Below are positions 8,184-14,143 of a stretch of 19,664 nucleotides of DNA, in pieces; within the stretch, counting starts at the first letter, position 1; each line of letters opens with the position of its first letter. The notes beneath the pieces were generated by a model that saw only the letters and a program-made list of their open reading frames with translations, did no database searches and was not told the origin of the DNA. Origin of the DNA: Lachnospiraceae bacterium. GTDB taxonomy: Bacteria > Bacillota > Clostridia > Lachnospirales > Lachnospiraceae. A program made the translations under genes and the position numbers. The DNA is taken from positions 1 to 19,664 of the forward strand of contig JAFOYD010000036.1 in the NCBI GenBank assembly GCA_017391545.1, written 5' to 3'.

Positions 8184-8211
8184 TTGACTTTGGAAGCATT
8201 TCCCGTATAAT
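8184..8211 (+). promoter_or_regulatory. Sigma-A promoter of queT
   Basis: TTGACT (8184-8189), a 16-bp spacer and a perfect TATAAT (8206-8211). Transcription should start near 8218, giving a leader of about 90 nt that contains the preQ1 riboswitch. Confidence 0.85.
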
Positions 8212-8218
8212 TGTCTTT

Positions 8219-8247
8219 GGAAAAGCCTGTAAAATATGGACTTTTCC
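8219..8247 (+). promoter_or_regulatory. Hairpin at the 5' end of the queT leader
   Basis: GGAAAAG (8219-8225) pairs with CTTTTCC (8241-8247) around a 15-nt loop. It lies right at the predicted transcript start and upstream of the riboswitch aptamer. It may be a 5' stabilising stem; it has no U-run and so is not a terminator. Confidence 0.4.
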
Positions 8248-8257
8248 GAAGAAATAA

Positions 8258-8300
8258 CGTCAGTTCGAGACCTTCCTGACGAAAAACAAAACTAAAGGAG
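8258..8300 (+). promoter_or_regulatory. preQ1-I riboswitch (translational type)
   Basis: Stem P1 is CGTCAG (8258-8263) with CTGACG (8276-8281). The loop TTCGAGACCTTC carries the UUC and AC-containing segments of the class I aptamer. It is followed by the A-rich tail AAAAACAAAACTAAAGG (8282-8298), which forms the pseudoknot and runs straight into the Shine-Dalgarno (AAAGGAG, 8294-8300). By established knowledge, preQ1 binding folds the tail into the aptamer and hides the ribosome site. The downstream gene is a queuosine-precursor transporter, the usual regulon member, which strongly supports the call. No terminator hairpin lies between aptamer and start, so control is probably translational. 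Confidence 0.87.
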
Positions 8301-8308
8301 AAAAGAAA

Positions 8309-8806
8309 ATGAACGAAAGAAAGAACGACACCTATGTAACCAAAATTGTGCAGGCAACAATGATCGCAGCTATCTATGTCATACTGACCTTTATCGCAAA
8401 TGCCTTCGGACTTGCAAATTATGCGATTCAGGTACGGTTTTCTGAGGCGCTGACCATTCTGCCGTATTTCACACCAGCGGCAGTTCCGGGATTATTTGTC
8501 GGATGCCTCCTGAGCAACATTCTGACAGGATGTATGCCACTTGACGTTGTATTTGGAAGCCTTGCGACCCTGATCGGTGCGGTCGGAACCCGGATGCTTC
8601 GCAAATACAAATGGCTTGCACCAATTCCACCAATTCTGGCCAATACGATTATCGTGCCTTTTGTACTTGCGTATGTGTATCAGTTTGAGGGCTCGATTCC
8701 GTATTTTATGCTGACAGTCGGTGTCGGTGAAATTATATCCTGTGGGATTCTCGGCATGATCAATCTGCATGCACTCGAGAAACATGCAGGCAGAATTTTT
8801 CGGTAA
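8309..8806 (+). CDS. queT: QueT-family queuosine precursor (preQ0/preQ1) transporter
   Basis: A 165-aa membrane protein of the QueT (DUF988, ECF S-component-like) family. The pattern VRFSEALTILPYFTPAAVPGLFVGC followed by LTGCMPLDVVFGSLATLIGA is characteristic, with about five or six membrane segments. QueT proteins take up queuine-pathway intermediates for tRNA wobble modification and probably use a shared ECF energising module encoded elsewhere; none is next to it. AAAGGAG at 8294-8300, 8 nt before the ATG, belongs to the riboswitch tail, so preQ1 level should set translation. Length is normal. The gene is flanked upstream by its own promoter and downstream by a weak hairpin, so it is probably monocistronic. 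Confidence 0.92.
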   Translation: MNERKNDTYVTKIVQATMIAAIYVILTFIANAFGLANYAIQVRFSEALTILPYFTPAAVPGLFVGCLLSNILTGCMPLDVVFGSLATLIGAVGTRMLRKYKWLAPIPPILANTIIVPFVLAYVYQFEGSIPYFMLTVGVGEIISCGILGMINLHALEKHAGRIFR

Positions 8807-8823
8807 AATGGTTACCGGTTTTC
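8801..8823 (+). terminator. Possible weak terminator overlapping the queT stop codon
   Basis: CGGTAA (8801-8806, including the TAA stop) pairs with TTACCG (8812-8817) around a 5-nt loop, followed by GTTTTC. The stem is short and the U-run broken, so read-through into the OPT gene is possible. Confidence 0.4.
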
Positions 8824-8898
8824 TGTAAATATATTTAGCTGAATAGCCGATAATATTTATATATTATATTTTATTTTATGAAAAGGGGAATTCTATCG

Positions 8899-10800
8899 AT
8901 GAGTAAAGAAAAAGACGAACAATTTAAACCTTATGTTCCCGCGGACAAGACACAGCCCGAGCTGACAGTCACCTCGGTCGTGATGGGAATTATTCTGGCA
9001 GTCGTGTTTGGCGCTGCCAATGCGTACTTAGGACTGCGCGTGGGCATGACAGTGTCTGCTTCGATTCCTGCAGCAGTCGTTTCGATGGGCGTGCTGAGAA
9101 TCCTGCTCAAGAGGAACTCAGTCCTTGAGAGCAATATGGTTCAGACCATCGGTTCGGCGGGAGAGTCTCTTGCTGCAGGAGTCATTTTTACCATGCCTGT
9201 GCTCTTTCTGTGGTCAAGTGAAGGGGTGACCGATAAGCCGGGCATGCTCACGATCATGCTGATCGCACTTTTAGGCGGTCTGCTCGGAGTCCTGTTTATG
9301 ATTCCGCTGAGAAAAGCACTGATTGTAAAAGAACATAAGACATTACCTTATCCAGAAGGTACAGCCTGCGCAGAGGTACTTCTTGCAGGAGAAAAAGGCG
9401 GAGCCTCCGCAAAATCAGTTTTTGTGGGAATGGGATTATCTGCACTGATTAAATTTGTGGTAGATGGCCTGAAGATGATTCCCGGTACGATCGCGATACC
9501 GGTCAAGGCACTTAAGACAGAGTTCTCGACAGAAATCTATCCGGCGCTTGTGGGAGTCGGATATATCTGCGGACTTAAAATTTCCTCCTATTTGTTTGCA
9601 GGAGGTATGCTTGGCTGGTTCGTGCTGATTCCTGCGATTGTTGCATTTGGTGGGGAGACGATCCTGTATCCGGGAACAGCGACCATTGCAGAGATGTACG
9701 AAGCGGGCGGTGCCAGTGCGATCTGGAGCAGCTATATCAGATACATCGGAGCGGGCGCAGTTGCCGCAGGCGGAATCTTCAGTCTGATTAAATCGCTTCC
9801 ACTCATTTTTGGTACATTCCGTGATACCATCAAGAGCTTAAAGGGCAGCAATGCTGATTCAGACGGAAAGATGCTCAGAACAGATAAGGATTTAAATATC
9901 AAGCTTGTCGTGATTGGAATTCTTGTGCTGATCGTCCTGATTGCAATATTCCCTGACATTCCGGTATCTATTCCGGGCGCTTTGATTATTGCAATATTTG
10001 GATTTTTCTTTGGTGCAGTGTCGTCCAGAATGGTAGGACTGGTAGGCAGCAGCAATAATCCGGTATCGGGAATGACGATTGCTACGCTTCTTTGTGCCAC
10101 AGTCATTCTCAAGGCATCAGGTAATGTTGGTGTGAATGGTATGATTGGCGCCATCGCAATTGGTTCGATTATCTGTATCGTAGCTGCAATGGCAGGCGAT
10201 ACCTCGCAGGATTTAAAGACGGGTTACATCCTCGGTTCCACACCAGTCAAGCAGCAGATTGGCGAGTTGATCGGAGCAGTGGTATCAGCGATTGCAATCG
10301 GAGGTGTGCTCCTGCTCCTTGACGCAGCATGGGGATTTGGTTCTGCAGAGCTTTCTGCACCACAGGCGACACTGATGAAAATGATCGTCGAGGGCGTTAT
10401 GAACGGAAACCTGCCATGGACGCTTGTATTTATCGGTGTGTTTATCGCAGTTGTGATTGAGATTCTTGGGATACCGGTACTTCCTGTTGCCATCGGATTG
10501 TATCTGCCGCTCGAGATGTCAGTGCCGATTATGATCGGTGGTGTGATCAAGCATTTCATCTCCAAAAAGGAGAGTAAAGAAGAAGCAGAAAATGAGGCAG
10601 GCGGTGGCGTCCTGTTCTGCTCCGGATTGATTGCCGGTGAAGGAATCATCGGTATCGTGCTTGCGATATTGGCAGTACTGGGAGTCGATAGCGTAATTGA
10701 TTTCTCTGGAAGCCTGAATCTTGGAATGATCGGTGGACTTTTGATACTGGCGATCCTCATTGTCGGCATCGTACGGGCTGAGAAAGTGAAGAGTAAATAG
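8899..10800 (+). CDS. OPT-family oligopeptide transporter
   Basis: A 633-aa integral membrane protein with about 14-16 hydrophobic segments. The N-terminal pattern ELTVTSVVMGIILAVVFGAA, the AYLGLRVGMTVSASIPAAV stretch, the GSAGESLAAGVIFTMP motif and the YPEGTACAEVL motif identify the OPT (oligopeptide transporter) superfamily in its bacterial/archaeal branch. By family it imports small peptides, or possibly metal chelates, by proton symport in the cytoplasmic membrane; substrate cannot be inferred. The ATG at 8899 is preferred because AAAAGGGG (8881-8888) stands 10 nt before it; an in-frame ATG at 8878 would add seven residues but has only A/T sequence upstream. The length is normal. A strong terminator lies about 85 bp downstream, shared with a small RNA. 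Confidence 0.92.
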   Translation: MSKEKDEQFKPYVPADKTQPELTVTSVVMGIILAVVFGAANAYLGLRVGMTVSASIPAAVVSMGVLRILLKRNSVLESNMVQTIGSAGESLAAGVIFTMPVLFLWSSEGVTDKPGMLTIMLIALLGGLLGVLFMIPLRKALIVKEHKTLPYPEGTACAEVLLAGEKGGASAKSVFVGMGLSALIKFVVDGLKMIPGTIAIPVKALKTEFSTEIYPALVGVGYICGLKISSYLFAGGMLGWFVLIPAIVAFGGETILYPGTATIAEMYEAGGASAIWSSYIRYIGAGAVAAGGIFSLIKSLPLIFGTFRDTIKSLKGSNADSDGKMLRTDKDLNIKLVVIGILVLIVLIAIFPDIPVSIPGALIIAIFGFFFGAVSSRMVGLVGSSNNPVSGMTIATLLCATVILKASGNVGVNGMIGAIAIGSIICIVAAMAGDTSQDLKTGYILGSTPVKQQIGELIGAVVSAIAIGGVLLLLDAAWGFGSAELSAPQATLMKMIVEGVMNGNLPWTLVFIGVFIAVVIEILGIPVLPVAIGLYLPLEMSVPIMIGGVIKHFISKKESKEEAENEAGGGVLFCSGLIAGEGIIGIVLAILAVLGVDSVIDFSGSLNLGMIGGLLILAILIVGIVRAEKVKSK

Positions 10801-10810
10801 AAAAAGAATA

Positions 10811-10839
10811 TTGCATTAGGCTTATGCATATGCTATAAT
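10811..10839 (+). promoter_or_regulatory. Strong sigma-A promoter of a small RNA
   Basis: TTGCAT (10811-10816), an exact 17-bp spacer and a perfect TATAAT (10834-10839). It faces a terminator only about 80 bp away with no ORF between, so it should drive a short non-coding transcript. Confidence 0.75.
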
Positions 10840-10845
10840 AGCCGT

Positions 10846-10921
10846 AGGCAAAACGAAAGTAAGTATCTATTATGATACACACTAGCCCTCCAAGGTGTTG
10901 GCTACCTTGGAGGGCATTTTT
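10846..10921 (+). ncRNA. Putative ~75-nt small RNA upstream of the toxin locus
   Basis: The RNA is bounded by the promoter at 10811-10839 and by a terminator with a 12-bp stem, GCCCTCCAAGGT (10885-10896) with ACCTTGGAGGGC (10904-10915), loop GTTGGCT and a U-run at 10917-10921. The 5' part is unstructured and A-rich. The terminator loop is complementary to AGCCAAT (11026-11032) in the leader of the toxin mRNA, and GGCTACC (10900-10906) is complementary to GGTAGCC at 11014-11020, so it could act on that mRNA in trans. Function is inference. The terminator also ends OPT-gene transcripts. Confidence 0.6.
10885..10921 (+). terminator. Strong Rho-independent terminator (OPT gene and small RNA)
   Basis: A perfect 12-bp stem, 10885-10896 with 10904-10915, 7-nt loop, then ATTTTT. 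It serves both the OPT gene and the short RNA that starts at about 10846. Confidence 0.9.
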
Positions 10922-10956
10922 ATGTCAACATTTTTTCAACGCTTTGTTAAATGCTG

Positions 10957-10985
10957 TTGAAAAGACGCATTTTATGTGATAAAAT
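10957..10985 (+). promoter_or_regulatory. Sigma-A promoter of the toxin mRNA
   Basis: TTGAAA (10957-10962), a 17-bp spacer and TAAAAT (10980-10985). It gives a structured leader of about 80 nt before the small toxin ORF. Confidence 0.75.
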
Positions 10986-11013
10986 CTCTATGCGGAAAAG
11001 CCCATGACAGGGT

Positions 11014-11066
11014 GGTAGCCTCCCGAGCCAATGCCTGGCTTGCTAAGAGTACATAGGAAGGGAGGT
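11014..11066 (+). promoter_or_regulatory. Shine-Dalgarno-sequestering leader structure of the toxin mRNA
   Basis: CCTCCC (11019-11024) is complementary to GGGAGG (11060-11065), the core of the toxin ribosome site. A nested hairpin AGCC/GGCT (11026-11029 with 11037-11040) lies between them. Such SD-blocking folds are common in type I toxin mRNAs. The loop of the nested hairpin is also part of the stretch complementary to the upstream small RNA. Confidence 0.5.
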
Positions 11067-11074
11067 GCGTGATT

Positions 11075-11200
11075 ATGACAGCTTATGAGATTATCTCAAT
11101 TTTCCTTGGAATACTAACGTTGTTAGCGACTTTTGGAAGCTTGATTGTTGCGTTTCGAATCCAATCTATGATTGGATTTGCCTTTCCTCACACGAGATAA
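11075..11200 (+). CDS. Small hydrophobic holin-like toxin peptide (type I TA)
   Basis: A 41-aa peptide beginning MTAYEIISIFLGILTLLATF, with one membrane helix (about residues 5-27) and a short basic tail (FRIQ...HTR). The start M-T-x-Y-E followed by a hydrophobic helix matches the putative holin-like toxin family (Hol_Tox) known from Firmicutes; by family such peptides insert into the cell's own membrane. A very strong ribosome site AAGGGAGGTG (11059-11068) precedes the ATG by 6 nt, and a consensus promoter lies at 10957. The gene is flanked by a convergent antisense RNA at its 3' side, the TxpA/RatA arrangement. A perfect hairpin AATCCAAT/ATTGGATT (11158-11178) lies within codons 28-35. Toxicity itself is inferred. 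Confidence 0.75.
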   Translation: MTAYEIISIFLGILTLLATFGSLIVAFRIQSMIGFAFPHTR

Positions 11201-11210
11201 GGACAACAAG

Positions 11211-11349
11211 AAAAAATAAAAATGCCTATCCTGTCTGACCCACAGGATAGGCGGTGTCCGTAAGGATACTAGCTTATTTCGGGAGCATCCACTTTGGAGT
11301 GGAAACTGTCCACATGAGAGGCATCTGTTACCAGCAGATGTCTTTCTTT
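11211..11349 (-). ncRNA. Putative antisense antitoxin RNA
   Basis: The RNA starts near 11349 from a minus-strand promoter (11356-11384) and ends at a strong minus-strand terminator: ACAGGATAGGC/GCCTATCCTGT stem (11224-11234 with 11242-11252), 7-nt loop, followed on that strand by ATTTTTATTTTTT. About 135 nt. It is fully complementary to the 3' untranslated part of the toxin mRNA, whose own terminator lies at 11321-11349, and it stops just short of the toxin ORF. This is the layout of TxpA/RatA-type type I systems. Two further small hairpins lie within it: TCCACT/AGTGGA at 11288-11303, and one near 11253-11269. Confidence 0.65.
11321..11349 (+). terminator. Terminator of the toxin mRNA
   Basis: CATCTG (11322-11327) pairs with CAGATG (11335-11340) around a 7-nt loop, followed by the T-rich TCTTTCTTTA. 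It puts the toxin mRNA end about 150 nt past the stop codon, so that it overlaps the antisense RNA along its whole length. Confidence 0.6.
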
Positions 11350-11355
11350 ATGTAT

Positions 11356-11384
11356 AATATATCATAGTTGGTTAATGATTTCAA
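11356..11384 (-). promoter_or_regulatory. Promoter of the antisense antitoxin RNA (extended -10)
   Basis: On the minus strand TTGAAA (11379-11384), a 17-bp spacer and TATATT (11356-11361), preceded by TGA, which makes a TGn extended -10. It faces the toxin gene. Confidence 0.7.
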
Positions 11385-11429
11385 TAGTAGCAGCTTGCAA
11401 AATCCTAATCCATGCAATTTATTGTAAAC

Positions 11430-11467
11430 AAAAAGACTGGACATTCAATCGAATGTCCAGTCTTTTT
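11430..11467 (-). terminator. Bidirectional palindromic terminator of tRNA-Pro
   Basis: A perfect 17-bp palindromic stem, 11430-11446 with 11451-11467, with loop AATC and A/T runs at both ends. It should terminate the tRNA transcript arriving on the minus strand and would also work on the plus strand. Confidence 0.9.
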
Positions 11468-11481
11468 AATGTTTATAATAG

Positions 11482-11555
11482 TCGTTGCGACAAGATTCGA
11501 ACTTGCGACCTCTGCGTCCCGAACGCAGCGCTCTACCAAACTGAGCCACGCAACG
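11482..11555 (-). tRNA. tRNA-Pro (anticodon CGG)
   Basis: A full cloverleaf on the minus strand. The acceptor stem is CGTTGCG with CGCAACG, the D stem GCTC/GAGC, the anticodon stem CTGCG/CGCAG with loop TTCGGGA (anticodon CGG, reading CCG), and the T arm GCAAG-TTCGAAT-CTTGT. The discriminator is A. The 3' CCA is not encoded and must be added by CCA transferase, as often in this group. Its own promoter lies just upstream and a palindromic terminator downstream, so it is a stand-alone tRNA gene. I see no attachment-site duplication at either end. Confidence 0.95.
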
Positions 11556-11575
11556 AAAACTTACATGCAACAACT

Positions 11576-11604
11576 ATTATATACATCTTTTCAATATTTT
11601 GCAA
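11576..11604 (-). promoter_or_regulatory. Promoter of tRNA-Pro
   Basis: On the minus strand TTGCAA (11599-11604), a 17-bp spacer and a perfect TATAAT (11576-11581), about 20 bp before the mature tRNA 5' end. Confidence 0.85.
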
Positions 11605-11640
11605 GTGTTTTTTTGAAAAAACCTCAAATCGAAATTAGCC

Positions 11641-12582
11641 TTAACTCTTTTGTTGTAGGTGCTTATTGTACCAGAAGTACAGAGCGACACTGACAATCAA
11701 AAGCACAACGCAGGCAAGAATCGTGCCCTCGACACCGAATGCCACATTATATGCGAAGCTGTCTGTCGCGCTGCCTGCATCAATCTTGAAGACAGAGTAA
11801 GGAACGACAAGACCACTGTTTGGCAGACCAAAAAGGATATTCTGGGTAAAATTCCATGCAGCATGGATGGCACATACGCACCACAGGCTGTTCCTGTAAT
11901 AAACAACGATAGAAAAAAGAATTCCGACCAACATGATATTGAGAAAGGACCAGATCGTGATGCCGGGATTCATCAGGTGCAGCAGTGCAAAAAATAAGGA
12001 ATTGCCGATGATGGCGACGAGTGGGTTCTTATAGCTTTTGATCAGCTTCTGGAATAAGTAACATCTGCATACAAGCTCTTCTGCTGACGACTGGATAAAT
12101 ACCACGATAAAAATAAGAACAAAAGAAATCGGCCTGAAGGAATCAAAGTAAAGACTGATATCCTTGTTCAGCGATGCGATCAGGATACAGAACCCATTCA
12201 TTCCAAAACCGAGCGCTATGCCGATTCCAAGCTGAATCAGGTTATTGCCCTTGGCTGCCGGTCCCACACATGCTAAGATGGAGTGGTTCTTTTTAAAGAC
12301 AGCCAAAGCAATCAGAAAGACGATCCATATTCCGATAAACTCAGCATACATTTCGCCTGTAATCCACGCGTTTGATTCTACAATGGAAGGTGAGATTGTA
12401 TTTAAGATGAAGCTTATGCCATATAGGAGTCCGTAACCTATATATTGGCCCAAAAGCAGGAGCAGAAATGTTTTTACGTAAAGAACCGGCAGTGTATCAC
12501 CAAGCTTTCTTTTCAGCCATTTCTTCTTTGGCGGCGTATTTTGCGTAGTGTTCTGTGTTGTCTGGTTTTCATTTGTTTCCAT
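11641..12582 (-). CDS. CPBP-family intramembrane metalloprotease
   Basis: A 313-aa protein with about eight hydrophobic segments and a Gln/Asn/Thr-rich cytoplasmic N-terminus. The CPBP (Abi, CAAX protease/bacteriocin-processing) motifs are present: EExxxR as E168-E169-L-V-C-R173, FxxxH as FALLH202, and HxxxN as H240-A-A-W-N244, the expected glutamate and histidine active-site set. In Firmicutes such proteins process membrane peptides or give self-protection against bacteriocins; the substrate here is unknown. AAGGGGGA lies just before the ATG (complement of 12580-12582). Two palindromes lie between its predicted promoter and its start, so it is probably regulated. No bacteriocin gene is evident nearby. 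Confidence 0.88.
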   Translation of the reverse strand: METNENQTTQNTTQNTPPKKKWLKRKLGDTLPVLYVKTFLLLLLGQYIGYGLLYGISFILNTISPSIVESNAWITGEMYAEFIGIWIVFLIALAVFKKNHSILACVGPAAKGNNLIQLGIGIALGFGMNGFCILIASLNKDISLYFDSFRPISFVLIFIVVFIQSSAEELVCRCYLFQKLIKSYKNPLVAIIGNSLFFALLHLMNPGITIWSFLNIMLVGILFSIVVYYRNSLWCVCAIHAAWNFTQNILFGLPNSGLVVPYSVFKIDAGSATDSFAYNVAFGVEGTILACVVLLIVSVALYFWYNKHLQQKS

Positions 12583-12611
12583 AGTTTTCCCCCTTAAATC
12601 AATTTTTGAAG

Positions 12612-12631
12612 GTAACTGTTTGAACAGTTAC
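12612..12631. promoter_or_regulatory. Palindromic operator candidate in the CPBP leader
   Basis: GTAACTGTT-TG-AACAGTTAC, a perfect 9+9 palindrome, lies 30 bp before the CPBP start codon and about 20 bp past its predicted transcript start. There is no U-run after it on either strand, so a repressor site is more likely than a terminator. Confidence 0.5.
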
Positions 12632-12637
12632 TTTCGA

Positions 12638-12667
12638 AGTACATTAGGTTTCTGTTTTTAATGTACT
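12638..12667. repeat. Inverted repeat overlapping the predicted CPBP -10 box
   Basis: AGTACATTA (12638-12646) and TAATGTACT (12659-12667) are perfect inverted 9-mers, 12 bp apart. The right arm covers the predicted -10 (TACATT on the minus strand, 12660-12665), which would suit a repressor site. It lacks a U-run after the stem. Confidence 0.45.
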
Positions 12668-12688
12668 ATATTTATGTGCAAAAGTCAA
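12660..12688 (-). promoter_or_regulatory. Predicted promoter of the CPBP protease gene
   Basis: On the minus strand TTGACT (12683-12688), a 17-bp spacer and TACATT (12660-12665). The -35 is good and the -10 moderate, and both lie just downstream of the mocR-type gene. Confidence 0.5.
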
Positions 12689-12703
12689 AATATTCTGAAA
12701 ATA

Positions 12704-14032
12704 TTATCCGACGATTTCCTTCAAAAGTGCGACGACGGCGGGAAAGCTTTCCACAGGAACCTCGCAGCAGGAGAGCGCGATATGTGCATAACCTTTGTTT
12801 TTTTCGGAGTCTTTGTGGAAAACAAGCAGTCCCCGTTCCTTTGCCTTGTCGCGCAGCTCCTTTCCGGTCATGGAACAGCGCAGTTTCACGTGGACAAGGA
12901 AAACCGATTCGCCCATATAGACTTCTGACTGATTTCCGAAAGCTTCTTCCAATAGTGAGGAAAGCGTTTTTGCCTTGTTGGAATAGAGCCGTTTGAGCTT
13001 CCTGATCTGGCTGTCGAGATGACCGTCGCGCAAAAACTGGCACAGCGCAAGCTGTTCTGACTTGGAGGCAGTCTGATTGTAGAGCGCCTTCTTTTTCTCA
13101 TACAGGGGCAGGAGCGCGTCGGGCAGAATCATGAAACTAAGGCGGATCGAGGGTAGCAGGAGCTTGGAAAAGGTGCTTAAGTACACGACATTGTCACCGC
13201 CTGCAAGTCCCTGCAGGCAGGGAATGGGCTTGCTGAAATACCGAAATTCATTGTCGTAATCATCCTCAATGATCAGACGGTTATGTGCGGAACATTCCTT
13301 TAAAAGTGCCAGGCGCTTCTCGACACTCATAACATCACCGAGCGAGGACATATGCGACGGTGCCATGTAGAGCACATCGGCGAGCTTTTCATCCTGCGTG
13401 ATCTGGAAACCGTAATCTTCAAAGATGACCATGCCCTGTTCAAAACGCGTGTCGTGAAAACAGACATTTTTGCGGTCACGGATCAGTGGGCAGAGAAGAT
13501 TCATCAGCGCCTGCGAACCTGCGCCGATGACGATATTTTCGGGGCGGCAGACCGCATTTCGCTTGTTGACCACATAGTTGCAGATGACCTCCCGGAGCTC
13601 ATATTCGCCCTGCGGTTCACCGTAGGTCAGCATACGCTTGTCCTGTCGGAGCGTGCTCTTGATGTAGCGCCGCCACAGATTGAAGTCAAAGCTGTCTGCG
13701 TCAACGTTGTTCGAAGTAAAATTATATAAAATTTTGTCTGCTTCTGCAGACGTTGTCGTGTCCGTGTTCTTTCCATATAAAGAGGTAGTTTTTACCGTTC
13801 GTCCTGTGACATAGTAACCACTCTGCGGTCTGGAAATAATATAACCATCGGCAGCCAGACACAGATAGGCAGTCTCGATGGTCGTGCGGCTGAGTCCGAG
13901 CTGAATGGCACAGCGACGGATGGACGGCATCTTGGTTCCCGGCATCAGACGGCCTGTCACGATCAGATCTTTATAGTAGTCATACACCTGCATATAGCGT
14001 GTTGACTGACCGGAATGCAAATCAAGGTTCAT
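12704..14032 (-). CDS. MocR-type transcriptional regulator (GntR wHTH fused to PLP aminotransferase fold)
   Basis: A 442-aa protein. Residues ~10-80 are a GntR winged helix-turn-helix (TRYMQVYDYYKDLI, then MPSIRRCAIQLGLSRTTI and the wing SRPQSGYYV). After a linker, residues ~105-440 form an aminotransferase class I domain with the PLP pocket: D260 in IIEDDYDNEFRY and the Schiff-base lysine K290 in LSTFSKLLLPSIRL. MocR proteins (PdxR, GabR and others) use PLP or its adducts as effector; the ligand here is unknown. AAAGGAGG lies 8 nt before the ATG at 14030-14032. The frame extends 132 codons further upstream, but that part overlaps the divergent ABC gene and is not used. It is divergent from the exporter operon with overlapping promoters, so it is its likely regulator. 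Confidence 0.92.
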   Translation of the reverse strand: MNLDLHSGQSTRYMQVYDYYKDLIVTGRLMPGTKMPSIRRCAIQLGLSRTTIETAYLCLAADGYIISRPQSGYYVTGRTVKTTSLYGKNTDTTTSAEADKILYNFTSNNVDADSFDFNLWRRYIKSTLRQDKRMLTYGEPQGEYELREVICNYVVNKRNAVCRPENIVIGAGSQALMNLLCPLIRDRKNVCFHDTRFEQGMVIFEDYGFQITQDEKLADVLYMAPSHMSSLGDVMSVEKRLALLKECSAHNRLIIEDDYDNEFRYFSKPIPCLQGLAGGDNVVYLSTFSKLLLPSIRLSFMILPDALLPLYEKKKALYNQTASKSEQLALCQFLRDGHLDSQIRKLKRLYSNKAKTLSSLLEEAFGNQSEVYMGESVFLVHVKLRCSMTGKELRDKAKERGLLVFHKDSEKNKGYAHIALSCCEVPVESFPAVVALLKEIVG

Positions 14033-14056
14033 AGGTTGTCCTCCTTTTGCGGTTGT

Positions 14057-14103
14057 GATACAATGATACCATGATTGGAAAATAGATGCAATGCGGGTAA
14101 CTT
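14057..14103. promoter_or_regulatory. Divergent promoter region of the mocR-type gene and ABC exporter operon
   Basis: For the regulator (minus strand): TTGCAT (14086-14091), 17-bp spacer, TATCAT (14063-14068). For the exporter (plus strand): TTGGAA (14075-14080), 17-bp spacer, TAACTT (14098-14103), a weak -10 as expected for an activated promoter. The two overlap. Near-identical 8-bp units GATACAAT, GATACCAT and GATTGG (14057-14078) run in direct repeat across the regulator's -10, as expected for MocR operators. Confidence 0.55.
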
Positions 14104-14143
14104 TTACTGGAACGAAGTGAATAGTAACGAAAGGAGAACTTTC

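Noticed and set aside
8821..8877. Promoter for the OPT transporter in the A/T-rich gap
   Set aside because: Several TATAAT-like strings occur but none has a convincing -35 at 16-18 bp; I cannot place a start.
11430..11555. Integrated element attachment site at the tRNA-Pro gene
   Set aside because: No integrase gene and no duplicated tRNA 3' end is visible in the window.
11375..11693. Two plus-strand ORFs of 87 and 93 codons
   Set aside because: They read antisense across the tRNA-Pro gene and the palindromic terminator, with no ribosome site; they are chance frames.
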